64,000 bases of DNA from JBBRVP01 sp038246785. Its GTDB lineage: Bacteria; Actinomycetota; Actinomycetes; Jiangellales; Jiangellaceae. The DNA lies in the NCBI GenBank assembly GCA_038246785.1, contig JBBRVP010000015.1:1-64000 (forward strand), given 5' to 3'. Position 1 is the first letter of the stretch. Every line of letters begins with the position of its first letter. This document shows, piece by piece, positions 1 through 9,844 of this stretch. The notes beneath the pieces are model-generated. The model was not told the DNA's origin and ran no database searches. It saw only the letters and a program-made list of their open reading frames with translations. Made by a program: the position numbers and the translations under genes.

Positions 1-145
1 CAACACAACCCGAAGGCAGACAGCACAAGCACACCCAAACAACACAAACAAAAGGCGTCACCAATCACAAACAATGACACACTGTCGAGTTCTCAAACAT
101 CGGACACACACCAAACACCCACCAACGGCAAGCGCTCAGGGCAAC
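1..145 (-). promoter_or_regulatory. rRNA operon leader (rrn, transcribed leftward, 16S outside window)
   Basis: The minus strand across 78-100 reads TTTGAGAACTCGACAGTGTG. I recognise this as the boxA-type antitermination/processing segment that precedes 16S rRNA in actinobacteria. The stretch is much more A/T-rich than the rest of the window and has no credible protein frame. The 16S 5' end is not reached, so only the leader lies here. A position downstream of tyrS matches the tyrS-rrn arrangement known from some mycobacteria. The identification rests on this motif and on context. Confidence 0.75.
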
Positions 146-152
146 GTCAACG

Positions 153-182
153 ACGCTACCCGGCCGTGGGCTCCGGAGTCAA
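153..182 (-). promoter_or_regulatory. Probable rRNA operon promoter
   Basis: On the minus strand a -35 box TTGACT (177-182) and a -10 box TAGCGT (153-158) are separated by 18 bases, close to the actinobacterial housekeeping sigma consensus. It lies between the tyrS stop and the boxA-like leader and points toward the 16S gene. A second TTGACG follows at 145-150 but has no good -10. The predicted start is near 145. Confidence 0.65.
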
Positions 183-227
183 AGCGACGTGGCGAGGGGC
201 CCGACAGCGCCTGCCGGAACCACCGGG

Positions 228-1499
228 TCAGGGCACGACCTCCACACCGGCCACCGTGCGCTTCCCCCGGCGCAGCACGAGGAACCGGGAGTGGAGCAGG
301 TCGTGCGGCCCGGGGCGTTCCTCGTCGGGCTCGAGGCGGCGGTTGTTGACGTACGCCCCGCCCTCGGCGAGCGTGCGCCGGGCCGCCGAGCGGCTGGCCG
401 CGAGGCCGGACCCGGCGAGCAGATCCACCCACGTCGGCAGCTCGGTGTCGGCGGGCACCCGGGTGCCCGGTGTCTCGGCCAGTGCCGCAGCCAACGTCTC
501 CTCCGGCAGCGCCGCGAGGTCGTCCTGGCCGAACAGCGCCCGGCCGGCCCGGTCGACCCGCTCGGCCTCGGCCGGCCCGTGGACGAGGGCCGTGACGTCG
601 CCCGCGAGCGTGCGCTGCGCCTCGCGCAGACCCGGCCGCTCGCGGGCGGCCTCCTCGAGGGCTTCGATCTCCTCGCGGGTACGAAAGGTGAAGATGCGCA
701 GGAGGGTGCCCACCGCGGTGTCCTCGGTGTGCAGCCAGAACTGGAAGAAGGCGTACGGAGACGTCATCTCGGCGTCGAGCCACACCGTGCCGGCCTCGGT
801 CTTGCCGTACTTCGTCCCGTCCGCCTTGGTGACCAGAGGCGTGGCCAGCAGGTGCACGTTGACGCCCTCGACGTGGTGGACGAGGTCGGTGCCGCTCGTC
901 AGGTTCCCCCACTGGTCGGTCCCGCCGATCTGCCACGTGCACCCGTGGCGCCGGAAGAGCTCGAGGAAGTCCAGCCCTTGCAGGATCTGGTAGCTGAACT
1001 CGGTGTAGGAGATGCCCTCCTGCGAGCCGAGCCGGGCGCTCACCGCGTCCTTGGTGATCATCTTGTTCACGCGGTAGTGCTTGCCGATGTCCCGAAGGAA
1101 GTCCAAAGCGGACAACGGCGCGGTCCAGTCCAGGTTGTTGACGATGCGAACCGCGTTGTCGCCCTCGACGGACAGGAACCGGCCCACCTGCAGGCGCAGC
1201 CGCTCCACCCATTCGGCGACGACGGCCCTGTCCTGGAGGATGCGCTCGCTGGTCGGCTTCGGGTCTCCGATGAGGCCGGTCGACCCCCCGACGAGCGCGA
1301 TCGGACGATGTCCGGCGTCCTGGATGCGGCGCATCGTCAGCAGCTGCACGAGGTTGCCGATGTGCAGGCTCGGCGCGCTCGGGTCGAAGCCGCAGTAGAA
1401 GGTGACCGGTCCCGCCGACAGGGCCTGCCGCAGCGCAGCCTCGTCGGTGGACAGCGCCACCAGGCCGCGCCAGTGCAGCTCGTCCAGGATGTCGCTCAC
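228..1499 (-). CDS. tyrS: Tyrosyl-tRNA synthetase
   Basis: Charges tRNA-Tyr with tyrosine in the cytoplasm. The 423-residue protein has the class I signature HIGN (about residues 46-49), the KMSKS-loop variant KYGKT (230-234) and a C-terminal S4 RNA-binding domain. The length is typical for bacterial TyrRS. I chose the GTG at 1499 because the family's N-terminus starts there and because it overlaps the stop of the upstream glycosylase gene by four bases (GTGA), which implies coupled translation. An upstream in-frame start at 1598 would add about 30 atypical residues. The rRNA promoter follows directly. Confidence 0.97.
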   Translation of the reverse strand: MSDILDELHWRGLVALSTDEAALRQALSAGPVTFYCGFDPSAPSLHIGNLVQLLTMRRIQDAGHRPIALVGGSTGLIGDPKPTSERILQDRAVVAEWVERLRLQVGRFLSVEGDNAVRIVNNLDWTAPLSALDFLRDIGKHYRVNKMITKDAVSARLGSQEGISYTEFSYQILQGLDFLELFRRHGCTWQIGGTDQWGNLTSGTDLVHHVEGVNVHLLATPLVTKADGTKYGKTEAGTVWLDAEMTSPYAFFQFWLHTEDTAVGTLLRIFTFRTREEIEALEEAARERPGLREAQRTLAGDVTALVHGPAEAERVDRAGRALFGQDDLAALPEETLAAALAETPGTRVPADTELPTWVDLLAGSGLAASRSAARRTLAEGGAYVNNRRLEPDEERPGPHDLLHSRFLVLRRGKRTVAGVEVVP

Positions 1500-2173
1500 G
1501 GCCTCGTCTCCTGCGTCGTCCGACGTCGGGCTTCCAGCGTGCCCGACCCGGCGGTGCGCCGGCGACGGGGTTGTCCGGGCCGGTACGCGGAGACGCACGG
1601 CTCGTCAGGGAGCCAGAACCGCCACGGGGTGAGCCCCCCGGCGCCGCCCACGCCCACCCGAGGTCCGCTGATCGGCTGGACACCGGGCTGTCGCGGCGGT
1701 CCCTCCAGCCGAACCGGTGATGCCGGGTCGAGCAGATCGCTCCCGTCGGCTTCGCCGGTGATCCCGAGCGCTCGGGCCAGCCGGGCCGGGCCGCGGGCGA
1801 GCTCCCGGTCAGTGATCCCTGGACGAGCGCGGTCGCGCGCGAGCTCCGCACCGGCTACGACCTCGCCCGCCCGTAGCAGCACGGCCGCCGCGACGCCCTC
1901 GGGGGCGACGACGACGTTGAGGCACCAGTGCATCCCGTACGTGAAATAGACGTAGAGCCGGCCGGGCGGGCCGAACATCGTGGCGTTGCGTACGGTGGGT
2001 CCACGGTGCGCGTGCGACCCAGGATCCTCCCCGACACCGGCGTACGCCTCGACCTCGACGACCCGAATCGCCACCCGCCCGGCGCCGGTACCGGAGGCGA
2101 CGACGGCACCGAGCAGTTGGACCGCGACGCCTGGTACGGCGGCAGCCAGCACCGTGCCCCAGTGACCAGCCAC
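1496..2173 (-). CDS. DNA-3-methyladenine glycosylase (AAG/MPG family)
   Basis: Base-excision repair enzyme that removes 3-methyladenine and other alkylated purines. The 225-residue product shows the family core: VVEVEAY, SHAHRGPTVRN and MFGPPGRLYVYFTYGMHWC in the usual order and spacing, including the Glu of VEVEAY that serves as general base in the family. It overlaps tyrS by four bases and is probably co-transcribed with it. An argH-glycosylase-tyrS neighbourhood is known from Streptomyces; here the plus-strand block murT-gatD-fda sits between argH and this gene. Confidence 0.93.
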   Translation of the reverse strand: MAGHWGTVLAAAVPGVAVQLLGAVVASGTGAGRVAIRVVEVEAYAGVGEDPGSHAHRGPTVRNATMFGPPGRLYVYFTYGMHWCLNVVVAPEGVAAAVLLRAGEVVAGAELARDRARPGITDRELARGPARLARALGITGEADGSDLLDPASPVRLEGPPRQPGVQPISGPRVGVGGAGGLTPWRFWLPDEPCVSAYRPGQPRRRRTAGSGTLEARRRTTQETRP

Positions 2174-2271
2174 GACCGGTCAGGGTAGCCGCGGCGCCGG
2201 TGGTAACGTCCGCGCGGCCAGCCCCGCCGGGCCGTGCGCCCACCTCCTCGACCGCCCCCGGAGCAGCTCCC

Positions 2272-3543
2272 GTGACGGCCTCCGCCACCAGCTCCCTCAA
2301 GACCCGCGCCAGCCTGCCGGTCCGCACCCGGCTCGCGCTGCTGGCCGGTCGCGGCGCGGCCGGCTTGTCCCAGCTGCTCGGGCGCGGGCGCGGATCGGTG
2401 ATCGGCGGCCGGGTCACCACCCTGCTCGACGGCGGAGCGCTGGCCGCGTTGTCCCGCGAACGCACTGTGGTCCTCATCACCGGAACCAACGGCAAGAGCA
2501 CCACGTCGCGGTTGGTCGCCGAGGCCCTTTGCACGGCCGGCCCGGTCGCGCTCAACGACACCGGCTCCAACATGGACGCCGGCCTCGTGGCCGCCCTCGA
2601 CCAGCACCGGCACACCCACCGGGCGGTGCTCGAGGTTGACGAGGCCCACCTCGGACCGGTGACTGCGGCGACCCGGCCGCGGGTGGTCGTGCTGATGAAC
2701 CTCAGTCGCGAGTACACCCGCGGCGTCACGATCTCGAAGATCCTGCGCCACTGGCGCGACACGCTGGCCAAGCTCGGCAGCGATTGCACGGTCGTCGCCA
2801 ACGTCGACGACCCGCTGGTCGCCTGGGCCGCGGAGGCGGCGGGCGACCGGCCGTCCGTGACCGTGGTGCCCGTGTCGGCCGGCCTGCTCTGGCGCCAAGA
2901 CGCCGTGGTGTGCCGGCGCTGCGGAGCCAGGCTGGCCTGGGACGGCCCGCGCTGGTCGTGCCCGTCCTGCGGGCGCGCGCGGCCCGAGCCGGTCTGGACG
3001 CTGGCACCCGAGGGGGTGCGCGGTCGCGACAGTGTCGTGCCGGTGGACCTGCGGCTGCCAGGTGCTGCGGTGCGCAGTGGCGCGGTGTACGCCTTCGCCG
3101 TCGCTGCCGCCCTCGGGATCGACGCAGCGGCTGCTGCGGGCGCGCTGCACACCGTCGATGGCGTGGACGGGCGCTACGCCCCGTACCCGGTCGGCGCCGA
3201 GCACAGCGCCCGCCTGTTCGTCGTGAAGAACCCGGCCGGCTGGGGCGACGTCGTGGAGCTGTCCCGCGCCGGCAGCGCTCCGCTGGTGCTGTGCGTCGAG
3301 GCGTTCGGCCCGAAGGACACCGCCGTCCTCTGGGACGCCCCCGCGGAGCACCTCGCGGGTCGTCGTGTCACCGTCACCGGGCACCGCCGGCTCGACGTCG
3401 CCGCCTGGCTCGAGACCGGCGGTGCCGCCGTCGACGTGGTGGCGGACCCGCTGGACGCGATCCGCCGGCAGCCGCCTGGCCTGGTGGACGTAGCCGTGAA
3501 CTACCGTGCGTTCGGCATGCTCCGGCGCATGCTGCGCGCGTGA
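2272..3543 (+). CDS. murT: Lipid II isoglutaminyl synthase, MurT subunit
   Basis: Mur-ligase-like subunit that, with GatD, amidates the alpha-carboxyl of D-iso-glutamate in lipid II. From the GTG at 2272 the product has 423 residues: P-loop GTNGKST at 71-77, central ATPase domain, a zinc-ribbon insert with Cys at 214, 217, 230 and 233, and the MurT C-terminal domain. A GGAG precedes the chosen start; an in-frame GTG at 2200 lacks this support. The GatD-facing C-terminal motif reads FGPKDTAVLWD, which keeps Asp but differs from the DVSWxWD form I remember for the family. It overlaps gatD by four bases (GTGA). Confidence 0.92.
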   Translation: MTASATSSLKTRASLPVRTRLALLAGRGAAGLSQLLGRGRGSVIGGRVTTLLDGGALAALSRERTVVLITGTNGKSTTSRLVAEALCTAGPVALNDTGSNMDAGLVAALDQHRHTHRAVLEVDEAHLGPVTAATRPRVVVLMNLSREYTRGVTISKILRHWRDTLAKLGSDCTVVANVDDPLVAWAAEAAGDRPSVTVVPVSAGLLWRQDAVVCRRCGARLAWDGPRWSCPSCGRARPEPVWTLAPEGVRGRDSVVPVDLRLPGAAVRSGAVYAFAVAAALGIDAAAAAGALHTVDGVDGRYAPYPVGAEHSARLFVVKNPAGWGDVVELSRAGSAPLVLCVEAFGPKDTAVLWDAPAEHLAGRRVTVTGHRRLDVAAWLETGGAAVDVVADPLDAIRRQPPGLVDVAVNYRAFGMLRRMLRA

Positions 3544-4280
3544 GCGCCGACGGGCTCCTCGTCGTCGAGGTCCACCCGCTGCTCACCGCGGCGCAGGGCG
3601 ACGTCGGCAACGCGCGGGTGCTGCGCCACCGGGCTGCGGCGCGCGGCCTGCCGGTCACCGTGGTGACCGTGGATGGCGACGACGCGCTCCCCGCCGCCGA
3701 CATTTACCTGCTCGGCGGAGCGGAGGAGGTCGAGCAGGCCGAGCTCGCACGGCGGCTCCGCGCCGAAGCGGGCCTGAGCGCGGGCGCTTCCAACGGCGCC
3801 GCAGTCCTCGCCGTCGGCGCCGGCTTCGAGGTCATCGGCGAGTGGTTCGACGGTGTCGACGGGGCGCGCCACGACGGACTGGGCCTGCTCGACACGCGCA
3901 CGACCCTGGGCACGCTGGCCGAGGCCGCCGTCGTGACGTACGCCGCCCCCGGGCTCGGCCTGCCGGCGCTCAGTGGGTACGAGACCCACCGGGGCCGCAC
4001 CGACCTCGGACCCGGCGTCCGTCCTCTGGCGCAACTCGAGGTGGGCACCGGCAACGGCGGCCGTCCGGCGGCCGACGGAGCGGTCGTCGGGCACGTCATC
4101 GGCAGCTACCTGCACGGTCCAGTGCTCGCGCGCAATCCCGAGCTGGCCGACCTCCTGCTCGGGTGGGCGCTGGGACGCGACCTCGCGCCGCTGCCGAGCG
4201 GGTACGCCGAGCAGGCCCGCGCCCAACGTATCGACGAGGACCGCCGCGACCCCAGTGGCTGGGCCGGGGTGCGGCACTGA
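3540..4280 (+). CDS. gatD: GatD-like glutamine amidotransferase, catalytic Cys replaced by Gly
   Basis: Partner of MurT; in the family it hydrolyses glutamine and passes ammonia to MurT. The 246-residue product has the CobB/CobQ-like class I glutaminase fold, with the catalytic-His region GSYLHGP (His192) and a length near that of S. aureus GatD. The nucleophile elbow, normally (V/I)CAGxQ(L/I)(L/I)G, reads VGAGFEVIG: residue 93 is encoded by GGC at 3816-3818 where Cys (TGC) is expected. The gene overlaps murT by four bases. It is either a glutaminase-dead subunit or a sequence error. The fold assignment is secure; the activity is in doubt. Confidence 0.88.
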   Translation: MSADGLLVVEVHPLLTAAQGDVGNARVLRHRAAARGLPVTVVTVDGDDALPAADIYLLGGAEEVEQAELARRLRAEAGLSAGASNGAAVLAVGAGFEVIGEWFDGVDGARHDGLGLLDTRTTLGTLAEAAVVTYAAPGLGLPALSGYETHRGRTDLGPGVRPLAQLEVGTGNGGRPAADGAVVGHVIGSYLHGPVLARNPELADLLLGWALGRDLAPLPSGYAEQARAQRIDEDRRDPSGWAGVRH

Positions 4281-4490
4281 CCCGCGCCGACGCCCGAGCC
4301 AGGTGACACCATCGGCGCCATGAAGGTCGAGCTCACTCTCGACTGGCCGGGCTGCGCCTGGCGAGCCGAGGTGACATCCGGCCCGTCTGCCGGTCGCGCG
4401 GACGCCGTAGCATCGAGGGTCAGTCATCGGCACCAGTCCCGCCGCGGCGTGGCACAGGCCCCGCGGCCGGCACCGACGGAAGGGCAGAGC

Positions 4491-5381
4491 ATGGACAGCG
4501 AGCAGCGCAGCAAGGTCGCCAACGACGCGGGATTCATCGCCGCGCTGGACCAGAGCGGGGGCAGCACCCCCAAGGCGCTCCGGCTCTACGGCATCGAGGA
4601 GAGCCAGTACGACGGCGACGAGGCCAAGATGTTCGACCTCGTCCACGAGATGCGTTCCCGGATCATCACGAGCCCGAGCTTCGACGGCGACCGAATCCTC
4701 GGCGCGATCCTGTTCGAGCAGACGATGGACCGCGACATCGAGGACTTGGGGACCGCCGAGTACCTCTGGCAGCGCAAGCGCGTGGTCCCGTTCCTCAAGA
4801 TCGACAAGGGTCTTGCCGGAGCGGACAAGGGCGTGAAGCTGATGAAGCCGATCCCCGACCTGGACACCCTGCTCCCGCACGCGGTCGACAAGGGCGTCGT
4901 CGGGACGAAGATGCGCTCGGTCATCGACCTCGCGGACGCCGACGGCGTCGCCGCGATCGTCGACCAGCAGTTCGAGTACGCGGCGGACGTCCTCCGCCAC
5001 GGGCTGGTCCCGATCATCGAGCCCGAGGTCGACATCAGGAGCACGCAGAAGGCCGAGGCCGAGCAGCTGCTCAAGGACCGGATCGCCGAGCGGCTCGACA
5101 GCCTCACCGGTGACGACCAGGTCATGCTCAAGCTGACGCTGCCCTCGACACCCGGCTTCTACACCGACTTCGTGCAGCACCCGAAGATCCTGCGCGTCGT
5201 CGCACTGTCCGGTGGCTACAGCAGGGACGAGGCCAACCAGCTCCTGGCCGCCAACCCCGGAGTGATCGCCAGCTTCTCACGGGCGCTGAGCGAGGGACTC
5301 ACGGCCCAGCAGACCGACGACGAGTTCAACGCCTTGCTGGACAAGTCGATAGCGTCGATCTTCGCCGCGTCGAGGACCTGA
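4491..5381 (+). CDS. fda: Fructose-bisphosphate aldolase, class I
   Basis: Cleaves fructose-1,6-bisphosphate to dihydroxyacetone phosphate and glyceraldehyde-3-phosphate through a lysine Schiff base, without metal. The 296-residue length equals that of the S. aureus class I enzyme. The Schiff-base lysine is in MLKLTLP (Lys214); ALDQSGGSTPKAL near the N-terminus and KIDKGL are also family features. I chose the ATG at 4491, preceded by GGAAGGGCAG; in-frame codons back to 4320 give no family-like sequence. A 210-base gap after gatD probably holds its own promoter. It converges on argH. Confidence 0.95.
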   Translation: MDSEQRSKVANDAGFIAALDQSGGSTPKALRLYGIEESQYDGDEAKMFDLVHEMRSRIITSPSFDGDRILGAILFEQTMDRDIEDLGTAEYLWQRKRVVPFLKIDKGLAGADKGVKLMKPIPDLDTLLPHAVDKGVVGTKMRSVIDLADADGVAAIVDQQFEYAADVLRHGLVPIIEPEVDIRSTQKAEAEQLLKDRIAERLDSLTGDDQVMLKLTLPSTPGFYTDFVQHPKILRVVALSGGYSRDEANQLLAANPGVIASFSRALSEGLTAQQTDDEFNALLDKSIASIFAASRT

Positions 5382-5391
5382 CGGAGAGCAG

Positions 5392-6832
5392 CTACGCCGC
5401 GGCGGCCGACCAACCACGCAGGTCGGCCGCCTGCGTCCGCAGGGTCGCGAGCTGCTCGCGCACGCGCTCCGGTGCGGTGCCGCCCTTGCTCGAGCGGGAG
5501 GCCAGCGAGCCGCGGACGGTGAGCACCTCGCGCACACCCGGCGTGAGGTGCGCCGACAGCGCGGCGTACTGCTCGTCGGTGAGCCCGTCCAGGTCGACGC
5601 CCTGGGCCTCGCACGTCCGGACACAGGCCCCCGCTATCTCGTGCGCGTCGCGGAACGGCACCCCCTGACGAACCAGCCACTCGGCGACGTCGGTCGCGAG
5701 TGAGAACCCCTGCGGCGCCAGCGACTCCAGCCGCGCCGCGTCGAAGCGCATCGTCGCCACCATGCCGGCCACCGCCGGCAGCAGGACCTCGAGCGTGTCG
5801 ACGGCGTCGAAGACCGGCTCCTTGTCCTCCTGCAGGTCACGGTTGTAGGCCAGCGGAAGCCCCTTGAGCGTCGTGAGCAGCCCCGCGAGGTCGCCGACCA
5901 GGCGCCCGGCCTTGCCGCGCGCCAGCTCGGCGACGTCGGGGTTCTTCTTCTGCGGCATGATGCTCGACCCCGTCGAGTAGGCGTCGTCGAGCACGACGTA
6001 GGAGAACTCCTTCGTCGCCCAGAGCACGACCTCCTCGGCTAGCCGGGACACGTCGACCGCCGCCATCGCCGCGACGAACGCGAACTCCGCCGCGACGTCG
6101 CGCGAGGCGGTGCCGTCGATGGAGTTCTCGACTGCCGCGTCGAAGCCCAGCTCGGCGGCCACCGCTTCGGGGTCGAGGCCCAGCGACGAGCCGGCCAGAG
6201 CGCCGGAACCGTACGGCGACACCGCGGCCCGGCGGTCCCAGTCGCGCCAGCGATCGACATCGCGCAGCAACGCCCAGGCGTGGGCCAGCAGGTGGTGGGC
6301 GAGCAGCACCGGCTGGGCGTGCTGCAGGTGCGTCCGCCCCGGCATCGCGGTCTCCTCCCCCGGCGCCAGGTGCTCGGCCGCCTGCCCGGCCAAGGCGTCG
6401 ACGAGGTCCAGGACGAGACCGGTGACAGTGCGGGCGTGCTCGCGCAGGTAGCGCCGGAGCAGGGTCGCCACCTGGTCGTTGCGTGAGCGTCCGGCCCGCA
6501 GCCGACCGCCGGTTTCCGGGCCGACGCGCTCGATGAGCCCGCGCTCCAGCGCGGTGTGGACGTCCTCGTCGCCGGAGCCGGCGGTGAAAGCGCCGGAGAC
6601 GACGTCGGCCTCCAGCGCGTCCAGGCCGGCCAGCAGCGGCTCCAGCGTCGCGTCGTCGAGCAGGCCGGCGCGGTGCAGGACCCGCGCATGGGCCCGCGAG
6701 CCGGCCAGGTCGTGCCGGGCGAGCCTCCAGTCGAACTGCGTCGACACCGACAGGGCCGCCAGCGCCGCGGCCGGGTCAGCGGAGAACCGGCCGCCCCACA
6801 GCCGCAGGTCGCCGGGGGCACTCCCGGAAGGC

Positions 6833-6840
<8 letters not shown>
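5392..6840 (-). CDS. argH: Argininosuccinate lyase
   Basis: Last step of arginine synthesis: argininosuccinate to arginine and fumarate. The 482-residue product carries the fumarase/aspartase superfamily signature GSSIMPQKKNPD around residue 290-300 and the typical N-terminal LWGGRFS. The GTG at 6840 gives an eight-base overlap with the argG stop; another GTG at 6867 would add nine residues. It is the distal gene of the leftward arg operon and ends ten bases from the convergent fda gene. Confidence 0.96.
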
Positions 6841-8039
<1,199 letters not shown>

Positions 8040-8047
<8 letters not shown>

Positions 8048-8600
8048 GGATTCCTCCAGAGGAGAGCGGGTCCTGCGGGTCGAGTGTGGTGCCGGCGGAG
8101 TCGAACCGGCCGGCGGCCAGGTCGAGGAACCGCTGCGCGAGGTCGTGGCCGCCGTCGGTTCGACGGGCGATGACGACCACGGTGTCGTCGCCGGCGATCG
8201 TGCCCAGCAGGTCGGGCAGGACCGAGTGGTCGACGGCGGAGGCGAGGAACTGCGCGGCGCCCGGCGGGGTTCGTAGCACGACGAGGTTGCCCGAGGCCTC
8301 CGCTGTGACGAGCAGCTCCTCGCAGAGCCGGCCGAGCCGGGCGTCGAGCACCTCGGCTGCCACCGCGGCCCGCGGGGTGCGGTCACCGCCCTCGCCGGGG
8401 ACGGCGTACACCAGGCTTCCGTCACCGACGCGCACCTTGACAGCGCCGAGCTCGACGAGGTCGCGGGACAGGGTTGCCTGGTTGACACCGAGACCGTCGG
8501 CGGCCAGCAGCTCGGCGAGCTGGGCCTGCGAGCGCACCGTCTGCCGGCCGAGCACTTCGCTGATGCGCGCATGACGCGCGGCGCGGGTCGACGGGATCAC
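8040..8600 (-). CDS. argR: Arginine repressor
   Basis: Arginine-sensing hexameric repressor of arg genes. The 186-residue product has the N-terminal winged helix (SQAQLAELL, followed by NQATLSRDLVELGAVKV) and the C-terminal oligomerisation and arginine-binding domain containing TIAGDDTVVVIAR. The GTG at 8600 overlaps the argD stop by four bases. It lies inside the operon it probably controls; its likely sites are the paired boxes before argC. Confidence 0.95.
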
Positions 8601-9844
8601 GGCGCTGTCATCTCTGCGGCGTCGAGGATCGGTGGCAACGCTTCCAGGAACAGCGCCACCTGCTCGCTGGTGAGCACGAGCGGGGGGGCGAGGCGTACGG
8701 CGTCGGGCGCCACCGCGTTGACGATGAAACCGGCATCCAGTGCCGTGTCCGCGACGACCCGGGCCACCGGCCGGGTCAGCGCGATCGCCTGCAGCAGGCC
8801 GACGCCGCGCACGGCCGCGACCAGCGGATGCCCGAGCCAGCTCATCCCGTCGCGGAGCAATGCTGCGATGCGTTCGACGTGCTCGAGCAACCCGTCACGC
8901 TCGATCACCTGCAGGGTGGCCAGTGCCGCCGCCGCGGACACCGGGTTGCCGCCGAACGTGGTGCCGTGCTGGCCGGGGCCGAGCAGGGTGGCCGCGCGCT
9001 CCCCCAGCGCGACCGCCGCCCCGACGGGGATACCGCCACCGAGCCCTTTCGCGAGGGTGACGACGTCGGGCCGGGCCGGGCCTAGCTCGGGCCGCTGGTG
9101 GGCGAACCAGGCGCCGGTCCGGCCGATCCCGGTCTGCACCTCGTCGAGCACGAGCAGGGCCCCGGACCGGTCGGTGAGGGAGCGGGTCGCGGTGAGGTAG
9201 CCGGGTGGCGCCGGCACGACGCCGCCCTCGCCCTGCACCGGCTCGAGGAACAGGGCCGCAACGTCGTCGCCGAGCGCGTCCTCCAGGGCGGGGACGTCGC
9301 CGTACGGGAGGTGCTCGACCCCGCCGGGCAGCGGCTCGAACGGTGCGCGGTAGTCGACCTTGGCGGTGAGCGCCAGCGCGCCCATCGTGCGGCCGTGGAA
9401 GGCACCGTACGTCGCGAGCACCCGCGGGCGTCCGGTGCGCCGTGCCATCTTCAGGGCGGTCTCGTTGGCCTCCGCACCCGAGCCGCAGAAGAAGACCGCC
9501 GATTCGGCGGGCGCGTCGAGCAGTTCGAGCAGGCGCTCCGCCAACGCGATCTGCGGCGGGGTGGCGAAGAAGTTGGAGACGTGACCGAGCGTGGACAGCT
9601 GCGCGGTCACGGCGGAGACCAGCGTGGGGTGCGCGTGTCCCAGCACGTTGCTGGCGATCCCGGCGAGCAGGTCGAGGTAGCGCCGGCCGTCGGCGTCCCA
9701 CACCCAGGCACCCTCGCCGCGGACGAGGACCCGTTGCGGGCGACCGTACGTGCCCATCACGGCGTGCTCGTAGCGGTCGAGCCAGGCCGCGCTCCCGAGC
9801 GGGTCGAGCGCCGGCGCCTCCGGCAGCGGCTGCACGGTGCTCAT
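8597..9844 (-). CDS. argD: Acetylornithine aminotransferase
   Basis: Class III PLP-dependent transaminase converting N-acetylglutamate semialdehyde to N-acetylornithine. The 415-residue product has FFCGSGAEANETALKMAR, AFHGRTMGALA, LDEVQTGIGRTG and the PLP-lysine segment TLAKGLGGGIPVGA near residue 262. It overlaps argB and argR by four bases each. In mycobacteria argF often follows argD; here argR follows directly. Confidence 0.96.
   Translation of the reverse strand: MSTVQPLPEAPALDPLGSAAWLDRYEHAVMGTYGRPQRVLVRGEGAWVWDADGRRYLDLLAGIASNVLGHAHPTLVSAVTAQLSTLGHVSNFFATPPQIALAERLLELLDAPAESAVFFCGSGAEANETALKMARRTGRPRVLATYGAFHGRTMGALALTAKVDYRAPFEPLPGGVEHLPYGDVPALEDALGDDVAALFLEPVQGEGGVVPAPPGYLTATRSLTDRSGALLVLDEVQTGIGRTGAWFAHQRPELGPARPDVVTLAKGLGGGIPVGAAVALGERAATLLGPGQHGTTFGGNPVSAAAALATLQVIERDGLLEHVERIAALLRDGMSWLGHPLVAAVRGVGLLQAIALTRPVARVVADTALDAGFIVNAVAPDAVRLAPPLVLTSEQVALFLEALPPILDAAEMTAP

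Noticed and set aside
1..145. 16S rRNA gene inside the window
   Set aside because: Only the leader is present; the conserved 16S start (GAGTTTGATCCTGGCTC) is not found on either strand.
136..1949. Long open frames antisense to tyrS and to most other genes
   Set aside because: They have Arg/Pro/Ala-rich composition, no family motifs and follow from GC-rich codon bias opposite real genes.
4320..4490. N-terminal extension of the aldolase from ATG 4320
   Set aside because: The extension lacks family similarity; the ATG at 4491 has a ribosome-binding site and gives the exact usual length.
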